From the NCBI RefSeq assembly GCF_000787775.1, contig NZ_BBPM01000010.1, positions 107,945-171,944 on the forward strand: a stretch of DNA of 64,000 bases, given 5' to 3'. Within the stretch, counting starts at the first letter, position 1; every line of letters starts with the position of its first letter. Shown in pieces: positions 1-9,525 of this stretch. The position numbers were made by a program, and so were the translations under genes. The DNA comes from Streptacidiphilus carbonis. GTDB taxonomy: Bacteria; Actinomycetota; Actinomycetes; Streptomycetales; Streptomycetaceae. The notes below the pieces were generated by a model. It saw only the letters and a list, made by a program, of their open reading frames with translations. It was not told the origin of the DNA and ran no database searches.

Positions 1-1
1 C

Positions 2-79
2 GCCCTGATCGCCGACCTTCTCGGCCTCCACACCGGACAGCCCGCGGAGGAGTTCGCGGCGCGCCTCACCCCGCCCTGA
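2..79 (+). CDS. C-terminal end of an unidentified protein (partial)
   Basis: An open frame enters from outside the window and ends at TGA 77-79. The last 25 residues read as a leucine/alanine-rich helix followed by a short tail ending in LTPP. This is too little to name a family. Codon use is typical of the region, so it is probably a real gene end. It converges with the minus-strand gene that ends at 176. Confidence 0.45.
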   Translation, partial: ALIADLLGLHTGQPAEEFAARLTPP

Positions 80-175
80 ACCCCGGCAGTGCGGGGTGGC
101 CCCTCACGTCCGCTTGCAGCCAGGCGATCTCTCGCGGGCCCGGGCCCCCAGGAGGGCGCTCTCACCGACGGCGGC

Positions 176-1372
176 TCAGCCCAGGCCGGTGAGCAGCACC
201 GACTGGGGTATCGCCACGGTCGGATCGGAGACCGTACCCACAGCCGTCACCCGGCCCTGGGCCGAGACCACGACGCCGCTGGGGTCGAAGAGGGTGCCGG
301 CGGGCAGCCCCAGCGAGTGCCACGTCCCAGCGGTGTAGCTCATGGCGTAGCCGTCGGATCCGGGCCCCGGGTAGGGCGCCAGCGTGGTCCGGCCGACCAC
401 GACCACGCCCGCCGGGTCCAGGGCCAGGGATGCCGCGCGGCCCGCCGCGGCCGGTGTGGCCACCTGCCGCCAGGTGCGGCCGTCCCAGTGCTCGACCAGG
501 GCGTGTCCCACTCCCCCGTCGGCGTCGTCGAGCATGGTCCGGCCCGCCACCCACACGTCGTGAGGACCGCGGGCTGCGATGGCGTTGAACTCGCCGAAGA
601 CGCCCTGGTACTGGGGTGTGGCGACGTGGGTCCAGCTGTGCCCGTCGAAGTGGAGCAGCAGCGGCTGGTCGTCGTCCATGCTCGCGCCCACGGCCCAGAC
701 GTCGCCGGGGCCCACCTCCGTCACGGCGTTCAGGGCCCAGTCCCCGGACAGCTGCGGGAGCGCGGCCTGCGTCCAGCCGGTGCCGTCCCAGTGGTCGACC
801 AGCCCGGTGAGGATGCCGTTGGGGTTGTTGTCCCCTCCTCCTGACACCTGGGCCCAGCCGACCGCCCACGCGTCGTGGCTGCCGCTTCCGGAAACCCCCA
901 GAAACCCGGCGGTGTCGGCGAGGGTGTCCGACGGAACGGGCGCGCTGACCAGCTTCCAGGACGCGCCGTCCCAGTGCTCGGTCACGATGCCGCCCACCGC
1001 GCTGTTGTCGTCCCCGACCAGCCAACCGTCCCTGCTGGAGCGCGCGCTGACGGCGTTGAAGCGGGTCCGGGCGCCGTCGGGCAGTGGCGCGGTGGTTGCG
1101 GTCACCCACCCCTGCCTGTCCGCGCCGGCGCGGACCAGCAATACCGGCGAGTGCAGGCTGACCTTGCCCTGCTGGGTGATCTGGAAGCCGGCTGCCCAGG
1201 TGGTCCCCGGTGCCGTCTCGGCGGCACCGGTCAGCACGGTGTCCGCCACCGGCGAGGCCGCCACCGTCCAACCGGACCCGGCGACAGGGTCCGCCGCGTC
1301 GGCACGGCCCGCGCCTCCCACAGCAAGCGCCACCGCGATGGCCGCGGTCGCCACCTTCGTACGATTCAGCAT
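176..1372 (-). CDS. Secreted beta-propeller-like repeat protein
   Basis: A 398-residue protein with a clear Sec signal peptide: charged start MLNRTK, a hydrophobic stretch around residues 8-22, and a likely cleavage after ADA near residue 27. The mature part has about six degenerate blades built on the motifs DVWAVG/DAWAVG and HWDGxxW (for example EHWDGRTW, EHWDGASW, DHWDGTGW and HFDGHSW). This suggests an extracellular beta-propeller. No catalytic or anchoring motif (lipobox, LPXTG or C-terminal membrane helix) is seen, so it is probably released. Function is unknown: a binding or scaffolding role is inferred from the fold only. It is monocistronic, and its upstream region faces away from the next gene. 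Confidence 0.8.
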   Translation of the reverse strand: MLNRTKVATAAIAVALAVGGAGRADAADPVAGSGWTVAASPVADTVLTGAAETAPGTTWAAGFQITQQGKVSLHSPVLLVRAGADRQGWVTATTAPLPDGARTRFNAVSARSSRDGWLVGDDNSAVGGIVTEHWDGASWKLVSAPVPSDTLADTAGFLGVSGSGSHDAWAVGWAQVSGGGDNNPNGILTGLVDHWDGTGWTQAALPQLSGDWALNAVTEVGPGDVWAVGASMDDDQPLLLHFDGHSWTHVATPQYQGVFGEFNAIAARGPHDVWVAGRTMLDDADGGVGHALVEHWDGRTWRQVATPAAAGRAASLALDPAGVVVVGRTTLAPYPGPGSDGYAMSYTAGTWHSLGLPAGTLFDPSGVVVSAQGRVTAVGTVSDPTVAIPQSVLLTGLG

Positions 1373-1843
1373 GGTGTCCTCCAGGTTCGCCGAATACGAC
1401 CGAGGAGGGACTACGGAGCCATACGGACCCCGGTGATCCCCTCCGCCTGCATGACGCTTGAGAGGTCGCCGGTTGTCACATCGTCAGGTACGGCGGATCG
1501 CGTAGATCGAGCCGATCTCGGACATCTTCTCTGCTCTCCAGCAACGCGGCTGCGCACTCTCTGCTAGGCGGGGGCCGGCCAGGTCACGGGCCGTACGCTC
1601 GCCGGCGTGCGGCTCTCGCCAGCGCATCCCGATTACCGGGTGCTGGAGAAGGTGCCCCGGGCCGGCTGTCGGGACGTTTCGCCTTCAGCCCGGAGATGCT
1701 GGTGATCGAGGCAGCGGCGCACGGGAGGCCAAGGCGGTGCCCCGAGTGCGCGACCTTCTCGGACGTCCCAGAGCGCCAGCGCCTCGAAATGACGCCGTCA
1801 GGGCCAGTCACGGAGGAGGCGCCCGCGAGGGTCCAGGACCCGG
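1373..1843. other. Intergenic region with a possible ISL3-like relic
   Basis: There is no convincing gene here. The left part must hold the promoter of the secreted propeller protein. On the plus strand around 1690-1790 a short frame reads PEMLVIEAAAHGRPRRCPEC, which is reminiscent of the zinc-ribbon N-terminus of ISL3-family transposases. The match is short and neither a start codon nor a DDE domain follows, so it is at most a decayed fragment. Confidence 0.25.
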
Positions 1844-2074
1844 TCAGCCATCATGCTGACGGCGTTGAAAGCGGGACCAACCCACGGCGAACAGCAGCGC
1901 GAAGGCCCACACGTAAAGCCCCGCGCACGCAATCACGCCCGTGCCGATCATCCCGAGGAAAGCCCACAATCCTGTCCCATCGAGCAGCAGCACGAAGAAG
2001 CCGACCAGCGCGAACGGCGTGGATACCATCAACGATATGAGGCCATAGAGCGGCCTGAATTCCGCTTCTCTCAC
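1844..2074 (-). CDS. Small integral membrane protein
   Basis: A 76-residue protein with two to three hydrophobic helices (roughly residues 8-32 and 38-64) and a basic C-terminal tail (RFQRRQHDG). The GTG at 2074 is chosen as start because a GGGGGG ribosome site lies just upstream. An ATG at 2104 would add ten residues but has no ribosome site. Family and function are not recognised. Its promoter region carries two identical 18-bp palindromes (2130-2147 and 2173-2190), so a dedicated repressor or activator is likely. Confidence 0.6.
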   Translation of the reverse strand: MREAEFRPLYGLISLMVSTPFALVGFFVLLLDGTGLWAFLGMIGTGVIACAGLYVWAFALLFAVGWSRFQRRQHDG

Positions 2075-2122
2075 GTTCCCCCCAACGACGAGCACCGTCA
2101 ACATTGTCCCAACGGCGCGGCA

Positions 2123-2158
2123 GCGGGCCCTGAGTACGGAGACTCAGCTTCACGTCAC
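2123..2158. repeat. 36-bp direct repeat, copy 1, with palindromic core
   Basis: Bases 2123-2158 recur exactly at 2166-2201, with 7 bp between the copies (43-bp period, about four helical turns). Each copy contains the perfect inverted repeat CTGAGT-N6-ACTCAG (here 2130-2147). The copies lie directly upstream of the small membrane protein gene on the minus strand. Confidence 0.85.
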
Positions 2159-2165
2159 CGCGGCC

Positions 2166-2201
2166 GCGGGCCCTGAGTACGGAGACTCAGCTTCACGTCA
2201 C
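2166..2201. repeat. 36-bp direct repeat, copy 2, with palindromic core
   Basis: Exact second copy of the 2123-2158 repeat. Its palindrome is at 2173-2190. Same-face spacing of the two palindromes suggests cooperative binding of a dimeric regulator. The regulator is not identifiable from this window. Confidence 0.85.
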
Positions 2202-2750
2202 TGGGCGGCAACCGGGCCGCAGGCAAAGAATCCCAACCAGGCCGTCAGCGAACCGAGAAGCCGTATCGCTATCGATCATGAGGTCGGTTCTGATCGAACA
2301 GGGTGCCTGGTCTGATGATGTTGGCCCGGTGGGCGCATGGGAGCAGGGCCTCCGGTGCAGCACGAGGGTTGCCGCAGCCAACGCGTGCCCTGGCGGCCCT
2401 GCTGTCCAGTCTTGCGTGCCGGTAACGGTCGCGTCCAACTCCCGTGCGTCGGCGTGCGATTGTCTCGCGCACCGGCTCGGGAACGCCGGGTACCGACCGG
2501 AGCGGGTGCGGCGGGATCCGGCGGACATGACGGACGCGCAGGGGGCGCCGAGCCCACCGGGCGTGACACCCTGAGGCCGCTCGGCTGAGCGGGGTCCGCT
2601 GGATCCAAGCGTCAGCCCTTGTCTTATCTGCGGGATCCCGGACCGGCGTCGCAGCCAGGCGCCGCGCTGGTGCGTCTGCCCCGGATATCTGTTCGGGAAC
2701 ACGCCGTCCGTAACTGGCGCCCGCCCCGTCGCCTGGGCGAGGATGATCGC
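2202..2750. other. Long intergenic region, no supported gene
   Basis: About 550 bases without a protein-like frame. Short open frames exist on both strands, but they have an arginine/proline-rich shadow composition and no ribosome sites. The right end should contain the promoter of the aldo/keto reductase. No repeat or RNA signal was recognised. Confidence 0.4.
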
Positions 2751-3680
2751 GTGAAGATGCTCCCTATTCCCCATACCCAGGCCAACGCCTCGAACGTCGT
2801 CCTCGGACTCATGCGCATCGCAAAACTCCAGGACGAGGACATCAGGGCCCTGTACGGCAGCGCCCGCGACGCCGGCATCAACGCCTTCGACCATGCCGAC
2901 ATCTACGGTCCGTCGCGGCACGCCTGCGAGGAGCGGTTCGGGCAGGCCGTCAAACTGACCGGCGCAGAGCGCGAGTCGGTGGTCATCCAGAGCAAGGTCG
3001 GCATCCGCCCCGGGTTCTTCGACTTCTCCAAAGAGCACATCCTGCGCACCGTCGAGGAGTCGCTTGCCGCGCTGCGCACCGACTACCTCGACATGCTGCT
3101 GCTGCACCGCCCCGACGCCCTTGTCGAGCCGGAGGAGGTGGCCCAGGCATTCGACGAACTGCACGAGGCCGGGAAGGTCATCTCTTTCGGGGTCTCCAAC
3201 CACACGCCCGGACAGATCGAACTCCTCAAAACCGCCGTACGCAGGCCGCTGGTGGTCAATCAGGCGCAGTTGAGCATCACGCACTGCCCGATGATCGCTT
3301 CTGGTGTCGCGGCGAACATGGCCGGCCTCGACCAGTCCGTCGACCGCGACAACGGTCTGCTCGACCATGCGCGCCTCAACGGCATCACCGTGCAGGCATG
3401 GTCCCCGTTCCAGAAGGGCTTCTTCGACGGCGTCTTCATCGGCGACCGGGAGAACTACCCGGAGCTGAACACCGCCCTGGAGGAGATCGCCGCGAAGTAC
3501 GAGGTGACGCCCACCGGCGTCGCCGTCGCCTGGATCACCCGCCACCCGGCCAATATGCAGGTCGTGCTCGGCACCACCAATCCGCACCGGGTCACCGAGT
3601 GCGCTGCCGGCTCCGAGCTTCCACTCACCCGTGAGGAGTGGTACCGCCTTTTCCGCGCGGCCGGCCACACCCTGCCGTAG
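2751..3680 (+). CDS. Aldo/keto reductase (YdhF-like)
   Basis: A 309-residue NADPH-dependent aldo/keto reductase of TIM-barrel fold. The catalytic tetrad is visible: Asp47 in AFDHADIYG, Tyr52, Lys82 in SKVGI and His119 in LLLHRPD. The C-terminal half has the phosphate-binding pattern and ends with the helix EEWYRLFRAAGH typical of the E. coli YdhF branch. It should reduce carbonyl compounds in the cytoplasm; the substrate is unknown. The start is set at GTG 2751 (an ATG lies two codons later) because homology begins immediately after. An upstream extension of the frame has shadow composition. It appears monocistronic. Confidence 0.88.
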   Translation: MKMLPIPHTQANASNVVLGLMRIAKLQDEDIRALYGSARDAGINAFDHADIYGPSRHACEERFGQAVKLTGAERESVVIQSKVGIRPGFFDFSKEHILRTVEESLAALRTDYLDMLLLHRPDALVEPEEVAQAFDELHEAGKVISFGVSNHTPGQIELLKTAVRRPLVVNQAQLSITHCPMIASGVAANMAGLDQSVDRDNGLLDHARLNGITVQAWSPFQKGFFDGVFIGDRENYPELNTALEEIAAKYEVTPTGVAVAWITRHPANMQVVLGTTNPHRVTECAAGSELPLTREEWYRLFRAAGHTLP

Positions 3681-3842
3681 TGGATCGGGGGGGCAGACAC
3701 GGTCGGTCCGCCTGGGCCACGGCCCCATTCGGATCGCCGCCATCTTGACGGTGCCCGGTGTGCGCCCGGTGGCCGCCCTGTGCCGCGCGGCTCAGGCGGT
3801 CGGAGGTCGTCCCGGTGGATCGGATCGGGTAGGAATGTCCTC

Positions 3843-4700
3843 ATGACGCAGCCAGGTCGTGAGCCGACCCTCCCGCAGATGCTGGCAGCCAACGAGCGGA
3901 ACTGGGACGCCCGTACGCCCGTGCACGCCGCCAGCGACTTCTACGGCCTGGACGGCTCCCGAACGGGCACCGATTGGTTCGCGCCGTTCGAGTGGTCGGA
4001 CCTCGGCGACCTGCGGGGGCGCAATGTGCTGCATCTGCAGTGCCACCTGGGCACCGAGACCCGCGCTCTGGCCGAGCAGGGTGCCCAGCACACGGTGGGG
4101 CTCGACTTCTCCCGCGAGTCCATCACACAGGCCCGAAAGCTGGCCGCCGGGACAGCAGCGAGCCTGGAGTTCGTCCACGCCGACGTGCACGACGCCGTCG
4201 CCGCGCTGGGCGGACGGCGCTTCGACGTCGTCTACACCGGCAAGGGCGCCCTGTGCTACCTCCCCGACCTGAACCGCTGGGCGCAGATCGTGCACGCGCT
4301 GCTGCAGCCCGGCGGGATGCTGTACCTGGTGGAGTTCCACCCGCTGCTCAACTCCCTTGGCCCCACTCCCCAGCCGGACGAGGAACCCGGGCAGCTGCGG
4401 CTGAGCCGCGACTACCTGGGCGGCAGAGGGCCACTGCGGATCGACAACCCCCGCACGTACACCGACGGACCGCCCTTGGACGGGGCCACGGTGAGCTACG
4501 AGTGGCGCCACGGACTCGGCGATGTCGTCCAAGCCGTGGCGGGTGCGGGGCTGCGGCTGGACGTTCTGCGCGAGACGGACCTGCTGCCCTGGCCCCGCTT
4601 CGCGGCCATGGTCCCCGGTGAAGGCGGCTGGTGGCGGCTGCCCGAGCACCAGCCGAAGGTACCGTTGATGTTCGCTCTGCGAGCCGTGAGACCGGTCTGA
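3843..4700 (+). CDS. Class I SAM-dependent methyltransferase
   Basis: A 285-residue protein with a Rossmann-like methyltransferase domain. Motif I is NVLHLQCHLGTET (residues 61-73), followed by VGLDFS (motif II acidic region), HADVHD and FDVVYTGKGALCYL (motif IV region). An N-terminal segment with NERNWDARTPVHAAS is typical of actinobacterial methyltransferases of this group. The ATG at 3843 has an AGGAA site 9 bases upstream. The methyl acceptor cannot be predicted. It lies 160 bp downstream of the aldo/keto reductase in the same direction, so co-transcription is possible but not shown. Confidence 0.87.
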   Translation: MTQPGREPTLPQMLAANERNWDARTPVHAASDFYGLDGSRTGTDWFAPFEWSDLGDLRGRNVLHLQCHLGTETRALAEQGAQHTVGLDFSRESITQARKLAAGTAASLEFVHADVHDAVAALGGRRFDVVYTGKGALCYLPDLNRWAQIVHALLQPGGMLYLVEFHPLLNSLGPTPQPDEEPGQLRLSRDYLGGRGPLRIDNPRTYTDGPPLDGATVSYEWRHGLGDVVQAVAGAGLRLDVLRETDLLPWPRFAAMVPGEGGWWRLPEHQPKVPLMFALRAVRPV

Positions 4701-5024
4701 CTGCGAGCAGTGCCCCGCGCGTATCCCGCTCTGCGAGCCGGTGGACGACCCGGCCGCGCGGTGCGGATCGGTCTACGTCGGGGCGAGCCGAACGTTGATC
4801 CTCTTCCCTTCCGGGGTCGGACCGGACGTTCGACCTCTGCAACGTGATTCAGCAGGTTCCAGCCGGACCCGCGCCCCCCGTCGGCGGGTCGGGGATGCGG
4901 CGCTGCGTGCGTGTCGCAGGAGACCGGGCCGTTGTGTCGACGGTCTTCTGCACCTGCCCCCGGCGGGGACGCCGCAGGCAAGGGGCAGAATCCGGGGGGC
5001 GGCCGCCGAGGTGCCGGTCGTAAT
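4701..5024. other. Intergenic region upstream of the SpoIIE-type phosphatase gene
   Basis: There is no protein-like frame in about 320 bases. It must hold the end of the methyltransferase transcript and the promoter of the phosphatase gene. No clear hairpin or operator was seen. Confidence 0.35.
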
Positions 5025-7595
5025 ATGGTCATGACGTTCGCGTTCGAACAGCTGCTGCTCGGGGCGGCGGCGGAGTGTGGGGCCCCTATGGCGGACGGTG
5101 GCGGGCCGGGCAAGGCTGCGCGACGCGGTCTGTTCGCCCTGACGGCTTTGGCGGGTGCCCTCCTCGCCGTACTGGTCGCGGTTGCCTTCGGAGTGCTGTT
5201 CTGGTCGATCAACGACCTGCGGGACGCAAATCTGGCGGAACGGCATTCCGTGGCGGCGGAGAACCAGGCCAGGCTGGTCGACAACCTCGTCCTCGACGTC
5301 GAGACCCACCAGCGCGGCTTTGTGATCAGCCGGCAGCCCGTGTTCCTCCAGGCGTGGGACGTCTCACAGGGTCACTTCCCCGCACAGGCCCAGGAGCTCG
5401 TGAGCATCAGCACCTCCACCGCCCAGCGGAGTCTCGCGCAGCAGATCGCCCAGGGCGGTGAATCGTACATCCGCGACTACTCGACGCCCGTGATCAACAT
5501 GGCGCAGCGGGGCGACCCGCGAGCTAGCAGTGTGGCGGTGACGCTGGACGGCAAGCGGCGCGTCGACGCGCTGCGCAGTCTGTTCGACCGCTACACCACC
5601 ACGGAGAGCGCTGCCCTCACGGCCCGCGAGGCCACCACCGACTCGGACGCCCAGCACGCGACCATCGCGGCCGCGGTCGGCATCGGGGCGTCCGTCCTGC
5701 TCATCGCCGCCTACTCCGGCTACATGACCCGGGTGGTCGTCTGGCCGGTCCGCAGAGCGGCCCGTCTGGCGACCCAACTGGCCGAGGGCGACCTCACCGC
5801 CCGCATGCCGCGAACCGGCGCGCGGGAGATCGGGCAGCTGGAGACGGCGTTCAACACCATGGCCGGCTCACTGGAGAGCAGCCTTGAGCAGGCACAGGAG
5901 GCCCACCGGCGGCTCCGGCTGCTCTACGACGCGGGCATGGCGGTCGGCACCAGCCTCGACGTGGCGCAGACCGCCCGGGAACTGGTGCGGGTGGCCGTAC
6001 CGCGGTTCGCCGACTTCGCCACCGTCGACCTGGCGGTATCCGTACTGCAGGGCGGCGAACCGGCGTCCGGTGACGGATCACCCTTGCGGCGCGTGGCGAG
6101 GGAGGGTGTGCGCGACGATGCCCCACTGGACCCCGTCGGCGGGTCGGTCCAGTCGGCGCTGCCCGTCCCGCTGACCGGACGCTCAGGCTCGGGGGCGATG
6201 TTCGTCCGTGACCTGCGTACGTCAACCGCATGGCAGGCCGGTAACCGTCAGGAGGCAGGCAGAGTCCTCGACTACGGCATGAACTCGCTGATCATCGCCC
6301 CGTTGTTCGAGCAGGATCTGCTGATGGGGGCGGTCACCTTCTGGCGTGGTCACGGGTCCAAGCCGTTCGAGAAGGAGGACGTTGCCGACGCCGAGGAGCT
6401 GGCTTCGAAGGCCGCCGTCGCCATCGACAACGCCCGCCGCTACACCCGTGAGCGCGAGACCGCGCTGACCCTGCAACGCAGCCTGCTGCCACAGCAGTTG
6501 CCCGAACAGCCTGCGGTGCAGATCGCCTACCGCTACCTGCCCACGGGCACGCGGGCGGGGGTGGGAGGCGACTGGCTCGACGTGATCCCGCTGTCCGGGA
6601 CGCGGGTCGCCCTGGTGGTCGGGGACGTCGTGGGTCATGGGATCCATGCGGCCGCCACCATGGGACGGCTGCGCACCGCGGTGCGCACGCTGGCCGACGT
6701 CGATCTACAACCCGACGAGCTCCTCACCCAGCTCGACGACCTGGTCATCCATCTGCCCAGGGCCTACGAATCGACGACGGGGGAGCTGGGCGCGACCTGC
6801 CTCTACGCGATCTACGACCCGATCTCCCGCCGCTGCTCTCTCGCCAGCGCGGGCCATCCGCAGCCCTTCGTGATCACTCCGGACGGTGCGGTGACGGCGG
6901 TCAGCGGACATGCCGGCCCCCCGCTCGGCGTGGGCGGCCTGCCCTTCGAGACCACGGAGGTCGAACTGGCCGAAGGCAGCGTCCTGGCGCTGTACAGCGA
7001 CGGCCTGGTCCACTCCCGGGAGCTCGACCTCGGTCAGGGCCTCGACCGGCTTCGTCAGGCCCTGGCGTCGTCCGCGGAGTCGCTGGACCCGGCCGGCTCG
7101 GTGGGCTCGCTGGACGCCGTCTGCGGCACCGTCATGGACGCCCTGCTCGCAGGTCCCCCGGCCGACGACGTCGCCCTGCTGCTCGCCCGCACGCGTGCGC
7201 TCTCGTCCGACCAGGTCGTCACCTGGGACATCCCCGCCGACCCTACGTTCGTCGCACGGGCGCGAGCACTGGCTACCGAGCAGCTCGAGATGTGGCGGCT
7301 GGAGGAGCCGTCCTTCGTCACCGAACTGGTCGTGAGCGAGCTCGTCACCAACGCCATCCGCTACGGCAGCTCACCGATCCAGCTGCGGCTCATCCGTGAC
7401 ACGGCACTGATCTGTGAGGTCTCCGACGGAAGCAACACCGCCCCCCACCTGCGGCGGGCCCGCATCTTCGACGAGGGCGGCCGCGGCCTGCTCCTGGTCG
7501 CTCAGCTCACCCAGCGATGGGGCACCCGCCACAGCACGACCGGCAAGACCATCTGGTGCGAGCAGGCGCTCCACACGCCCGGACAAGAGCAGTGA
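5025..7595 (+). CDS. Membrane sensor: CHASE3-HAMP-GAF-SpoIIE phosphatase-HATPase
   Basis: An 856-residue regulator. Membrane helix 1 is at about 36-60, followed by an extracytoplasmic CHASE3-like segment (HQRGFVISRQPVFLQ), helix 2 at 212-232, HAMP 233-288, GAF 300-475, PP2C/SpoIIE phosphatase 510-722 and an RsbW-like HATPase_c2 at 735-850. Phosphatase metal ligands are present (GGDWLDV, GDVVGHG, SDGLVHS and PADDVALL), as are the ATPase N-box ELVTNAIRYG and the glycine box EGGRGLLLV. Such proteins dephosphorylate anti-sigma antagonists (STAS proteins), while the ATPase part can phosphorylate them or bind a sigma factor, so it may be a bifunctional partner switch. No STAS gene lies nearby, so partners act in trans. 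Start 5025 has GAGGTG upstream; ATG 5088 is an alternative that keeps all domains. Confidence 0.9.
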   Translation: MVMTFAFEQLLLGAAAECGAPMADGGGPGKAARRGLFALTALAGALLAVLVAVAFGVLFWSINDLRDANLAERHSVAAENQARLVDNLVLDVETHQRGFVISRQPVFLQAWDVSQGHFPAQAQELVSISTSTAQRSLAQQIAQGGESYIRDYSTPVINMAQRGDPRASSVAVTLDGKRRVDALRSLFDRYTTTESAALTAREATTDSDAQHATIAAAVGIGASVLLIAAYSGYMTRVVVWPVRRAARLATQLAEGDLTARMPRTGAREIGQLETAFNTMAGSLESSLEQAQEAHRRLRLLYDAGMAVGTSLDVAQTARELVRVAVPRFADFATVDLAVSVLQGGEPASGDGSPLRRVAREGVRDDAPLDPVGGSVQSALPVPLTGRSGSGAMFVRDLRTSTAWQAGNRQEAGRVLDYGMNSLIIAPLFEQDLLMGAVTFWRGHGSKPFEKEDVADAEELASKAAVAIDNARRYTRERETALTLQRSLLPQQLPEQPAVQIAYRYLPTGTRAGVGGDWLDVIPLSGTRVALVVGDVVGHGIHAAATMGRLRTAVRTLADVDLQPDELLTQLDDLVIHLPRAYESTTGELGATCLYAIYDPISRRCSLASAGHPQPFVITPDGAVTAVSGHAGPPLGVGGLPFETTEVELAEGSVLALYSDGLVHSRELDLGQGLDRLRQALASSAESLDPAGSVGSLDAVCGTVMDALLAGPPADDVALLLARTRALSSDQVVTWDIPADPTFVARARALATEQLEMWRLEEPSFVTELVVSELVTNAIRYGSSPIQLRLIRDTALICEVSDGSNTAPHLRRARIFDEGGRGLLLVAQLTQRWGTRHSTTGKTIWCEQALHTPGQEQ

Positions 7596-7982
7596 GGCGG
7601 CGGTCACTCGTTGCGGCTCATCCCCGGTGGCGGAGCTCATCAGCGTCGCTCGCGTTCCGGAGCGCGGCCGGACCGCCGTCCGCTGGTCCCACCTCGCGAA
7701 CGCGACCGGTGGGCTGCTGGGACCACCCCCCGGGTGGGTGGGAACCGCCGTTCGGGCTCCCATGCCCCGGCGGCTACCGGCGCTGTCCGGACAAGCTCCG
7801 TCGCGACGGCTGCTCGGGGAAAGGCGACCTCGAAGTGAAACCGTCGTAGCCGAGCGCACCGCAGCCTCCGCAGCACCGCCTCAGGATCGTCGTAGGGGCC
7901 GTTGACGAAGAAGGGCACACCGTCCCGGTCGAAGCTGTGAAACGGCGAAAGTCGAACACTGTGGTCCGCAGCCGAAAATCCG
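7596..7982. other. Convergent intergenic region with possible coding relic
   Basis: Nearly 390 bases lie between two convergent gene ends. On the minus strand around 7840-7950 one frame contains a protein-like run (FDRDGVPFFVNGPYDDPEAV) that continues as shadow sequence without a stop or start consistent with a gene. It may be the remnant of a lost gene; its family is not recognised. No strong terminator hairpin was found. Confidence 0.3.
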
Positions 7983-8387
7983 TCACACTCCCCCACCAGC
8001 CGCCGCTCGCGCGGCCAGCACCTCGGGCACCCGCCGCTGGGCCCAAACGGCCAACTGCACCACCAACTCGGCCGCCTCCGCGCCGAGCGCCGTCAGGCTG
8101 TACTCGACGTGCGGCGGGATCACCGGGAACGCGCGCCGCAGCACGAACCCGTCCCGCTCCAGCATCTGCAGAGTCTGCGCCAGCATCTTCTCGCTGACGC
8201 CGTCCACCTTGCGCCGCAGCTCGCTGAACCGGTAGGTGCGCTCGCTGAGCGCCGCCAGCACCAGCACGCCCCAGCGGCTGGTGACATGCTCCAGCACCTC
8301 GCGGGACGGGCACATCCGGCTGTAGACGTCGGCGCCCCGCTCGCCGAAGAGGGCCGAGAACGTGGATCCACTGCTACTTACTTGCAT
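7983..8387 (-). CDS. HxlR-family winged-helix regulator
   Basis: A 134-residue protein with the HxlR signature: CPSREVLEHVTSRWGVLVLAAL, then FSELRRKVDGVSEKMLAQTLQMLERDGFVLR (recognition helix and wing), and PPHVEYSLTALG before a C-terminal dimerisation helix. These regulators often sense electrophiles, quinones or oxidants. The gene is divergent from the QorB-like reductase at 8480 with a palindrome (8391-8415) in the 92-bp gap, so it very probably represses or controls that gene and itself. The operator ends 4 bp from the chosen ATG, so the mRNA may be leaderless or translation may start further inside. Confidence 0.9.
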   Translation of the reverse strand: MQVSSSGSTFSALFGERGADVYSRMCPSREVLEHVTSRWGVLVLAALSERTYRFSELRRKVDGVSEKMLAQTLQMLERDGFVLRRAFPVIPPHVEYSLTALGAEAAELVVQLAVWAQRRVPEVLAARAAAGGGV

Positions 8388-8390
8388 GTC

Positions 8391-8415
8391 AGTACCTTAC
8401 CTGAAAGTGGGTACT
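8391..8415. promoter_or_regulatory. Candidate HxlR operator
   Basis: A perfect inverted repeat AGTACC-N13-GGTACT lies between the divergent HxlR gene and reductase gene. GTAC-containing palindromes are usual for HxlR/YodB-type regulators. Its position next to the regulator start fits autorepression. Confidence 0.6.
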
Positions 8416-8479
8416 TTCGAATGGTTAGCTTCAAGCCTAGTGTCGGTGACACAGAGATCACCTCACTTTGGGAGCCGTC

Positions 8480-9334
<855 letters not shown>

Positions 9335-9525
9335 CCCACGCGGTACCGACGGAGTCGCCGGGGGCACCGTGTCAGTACGGGCGGGCTACCCAGCGGCTCC
9401 CAGGGGGTCGCAGGGGGTCGCAACTGGCGTTCAAGGGTCGCACGATTGAGGGCTCTGGGCGTGCAGCAGCGTCATGCCGTCCCTCTTGGGAGTTGGGCCT
9501 CGGGACCCGCACGGCAGCCGAACGC

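Noticed and set aside
1584..1811. 75-codon minus-strand frame before the small membrane protein
   Set aside because: Arg/Ser/Ala-rich composition and lack of start signals; the plus strand has an equally weak ISL3-like run.
2123..2201. 36-bp repeats as a CRISPR array
   Set aside because: Only two copies with a 7-bp spacer and no cas genes; an operator pair explains them better.
2193..3743. A 516-codon open frame on the minus strand over the aldo/keto reductase
   Set aside because: It is the antisense shadow of the reductase gene, with Gly/Arg/Val-rich composition and no ribosome site or domain.
9401..9425. Short tandem AGGGGGTCGC repeat after the QorB-like gene
   Set aside because: Only two 10-bp units without hairpin potential; likely chance or slippage.
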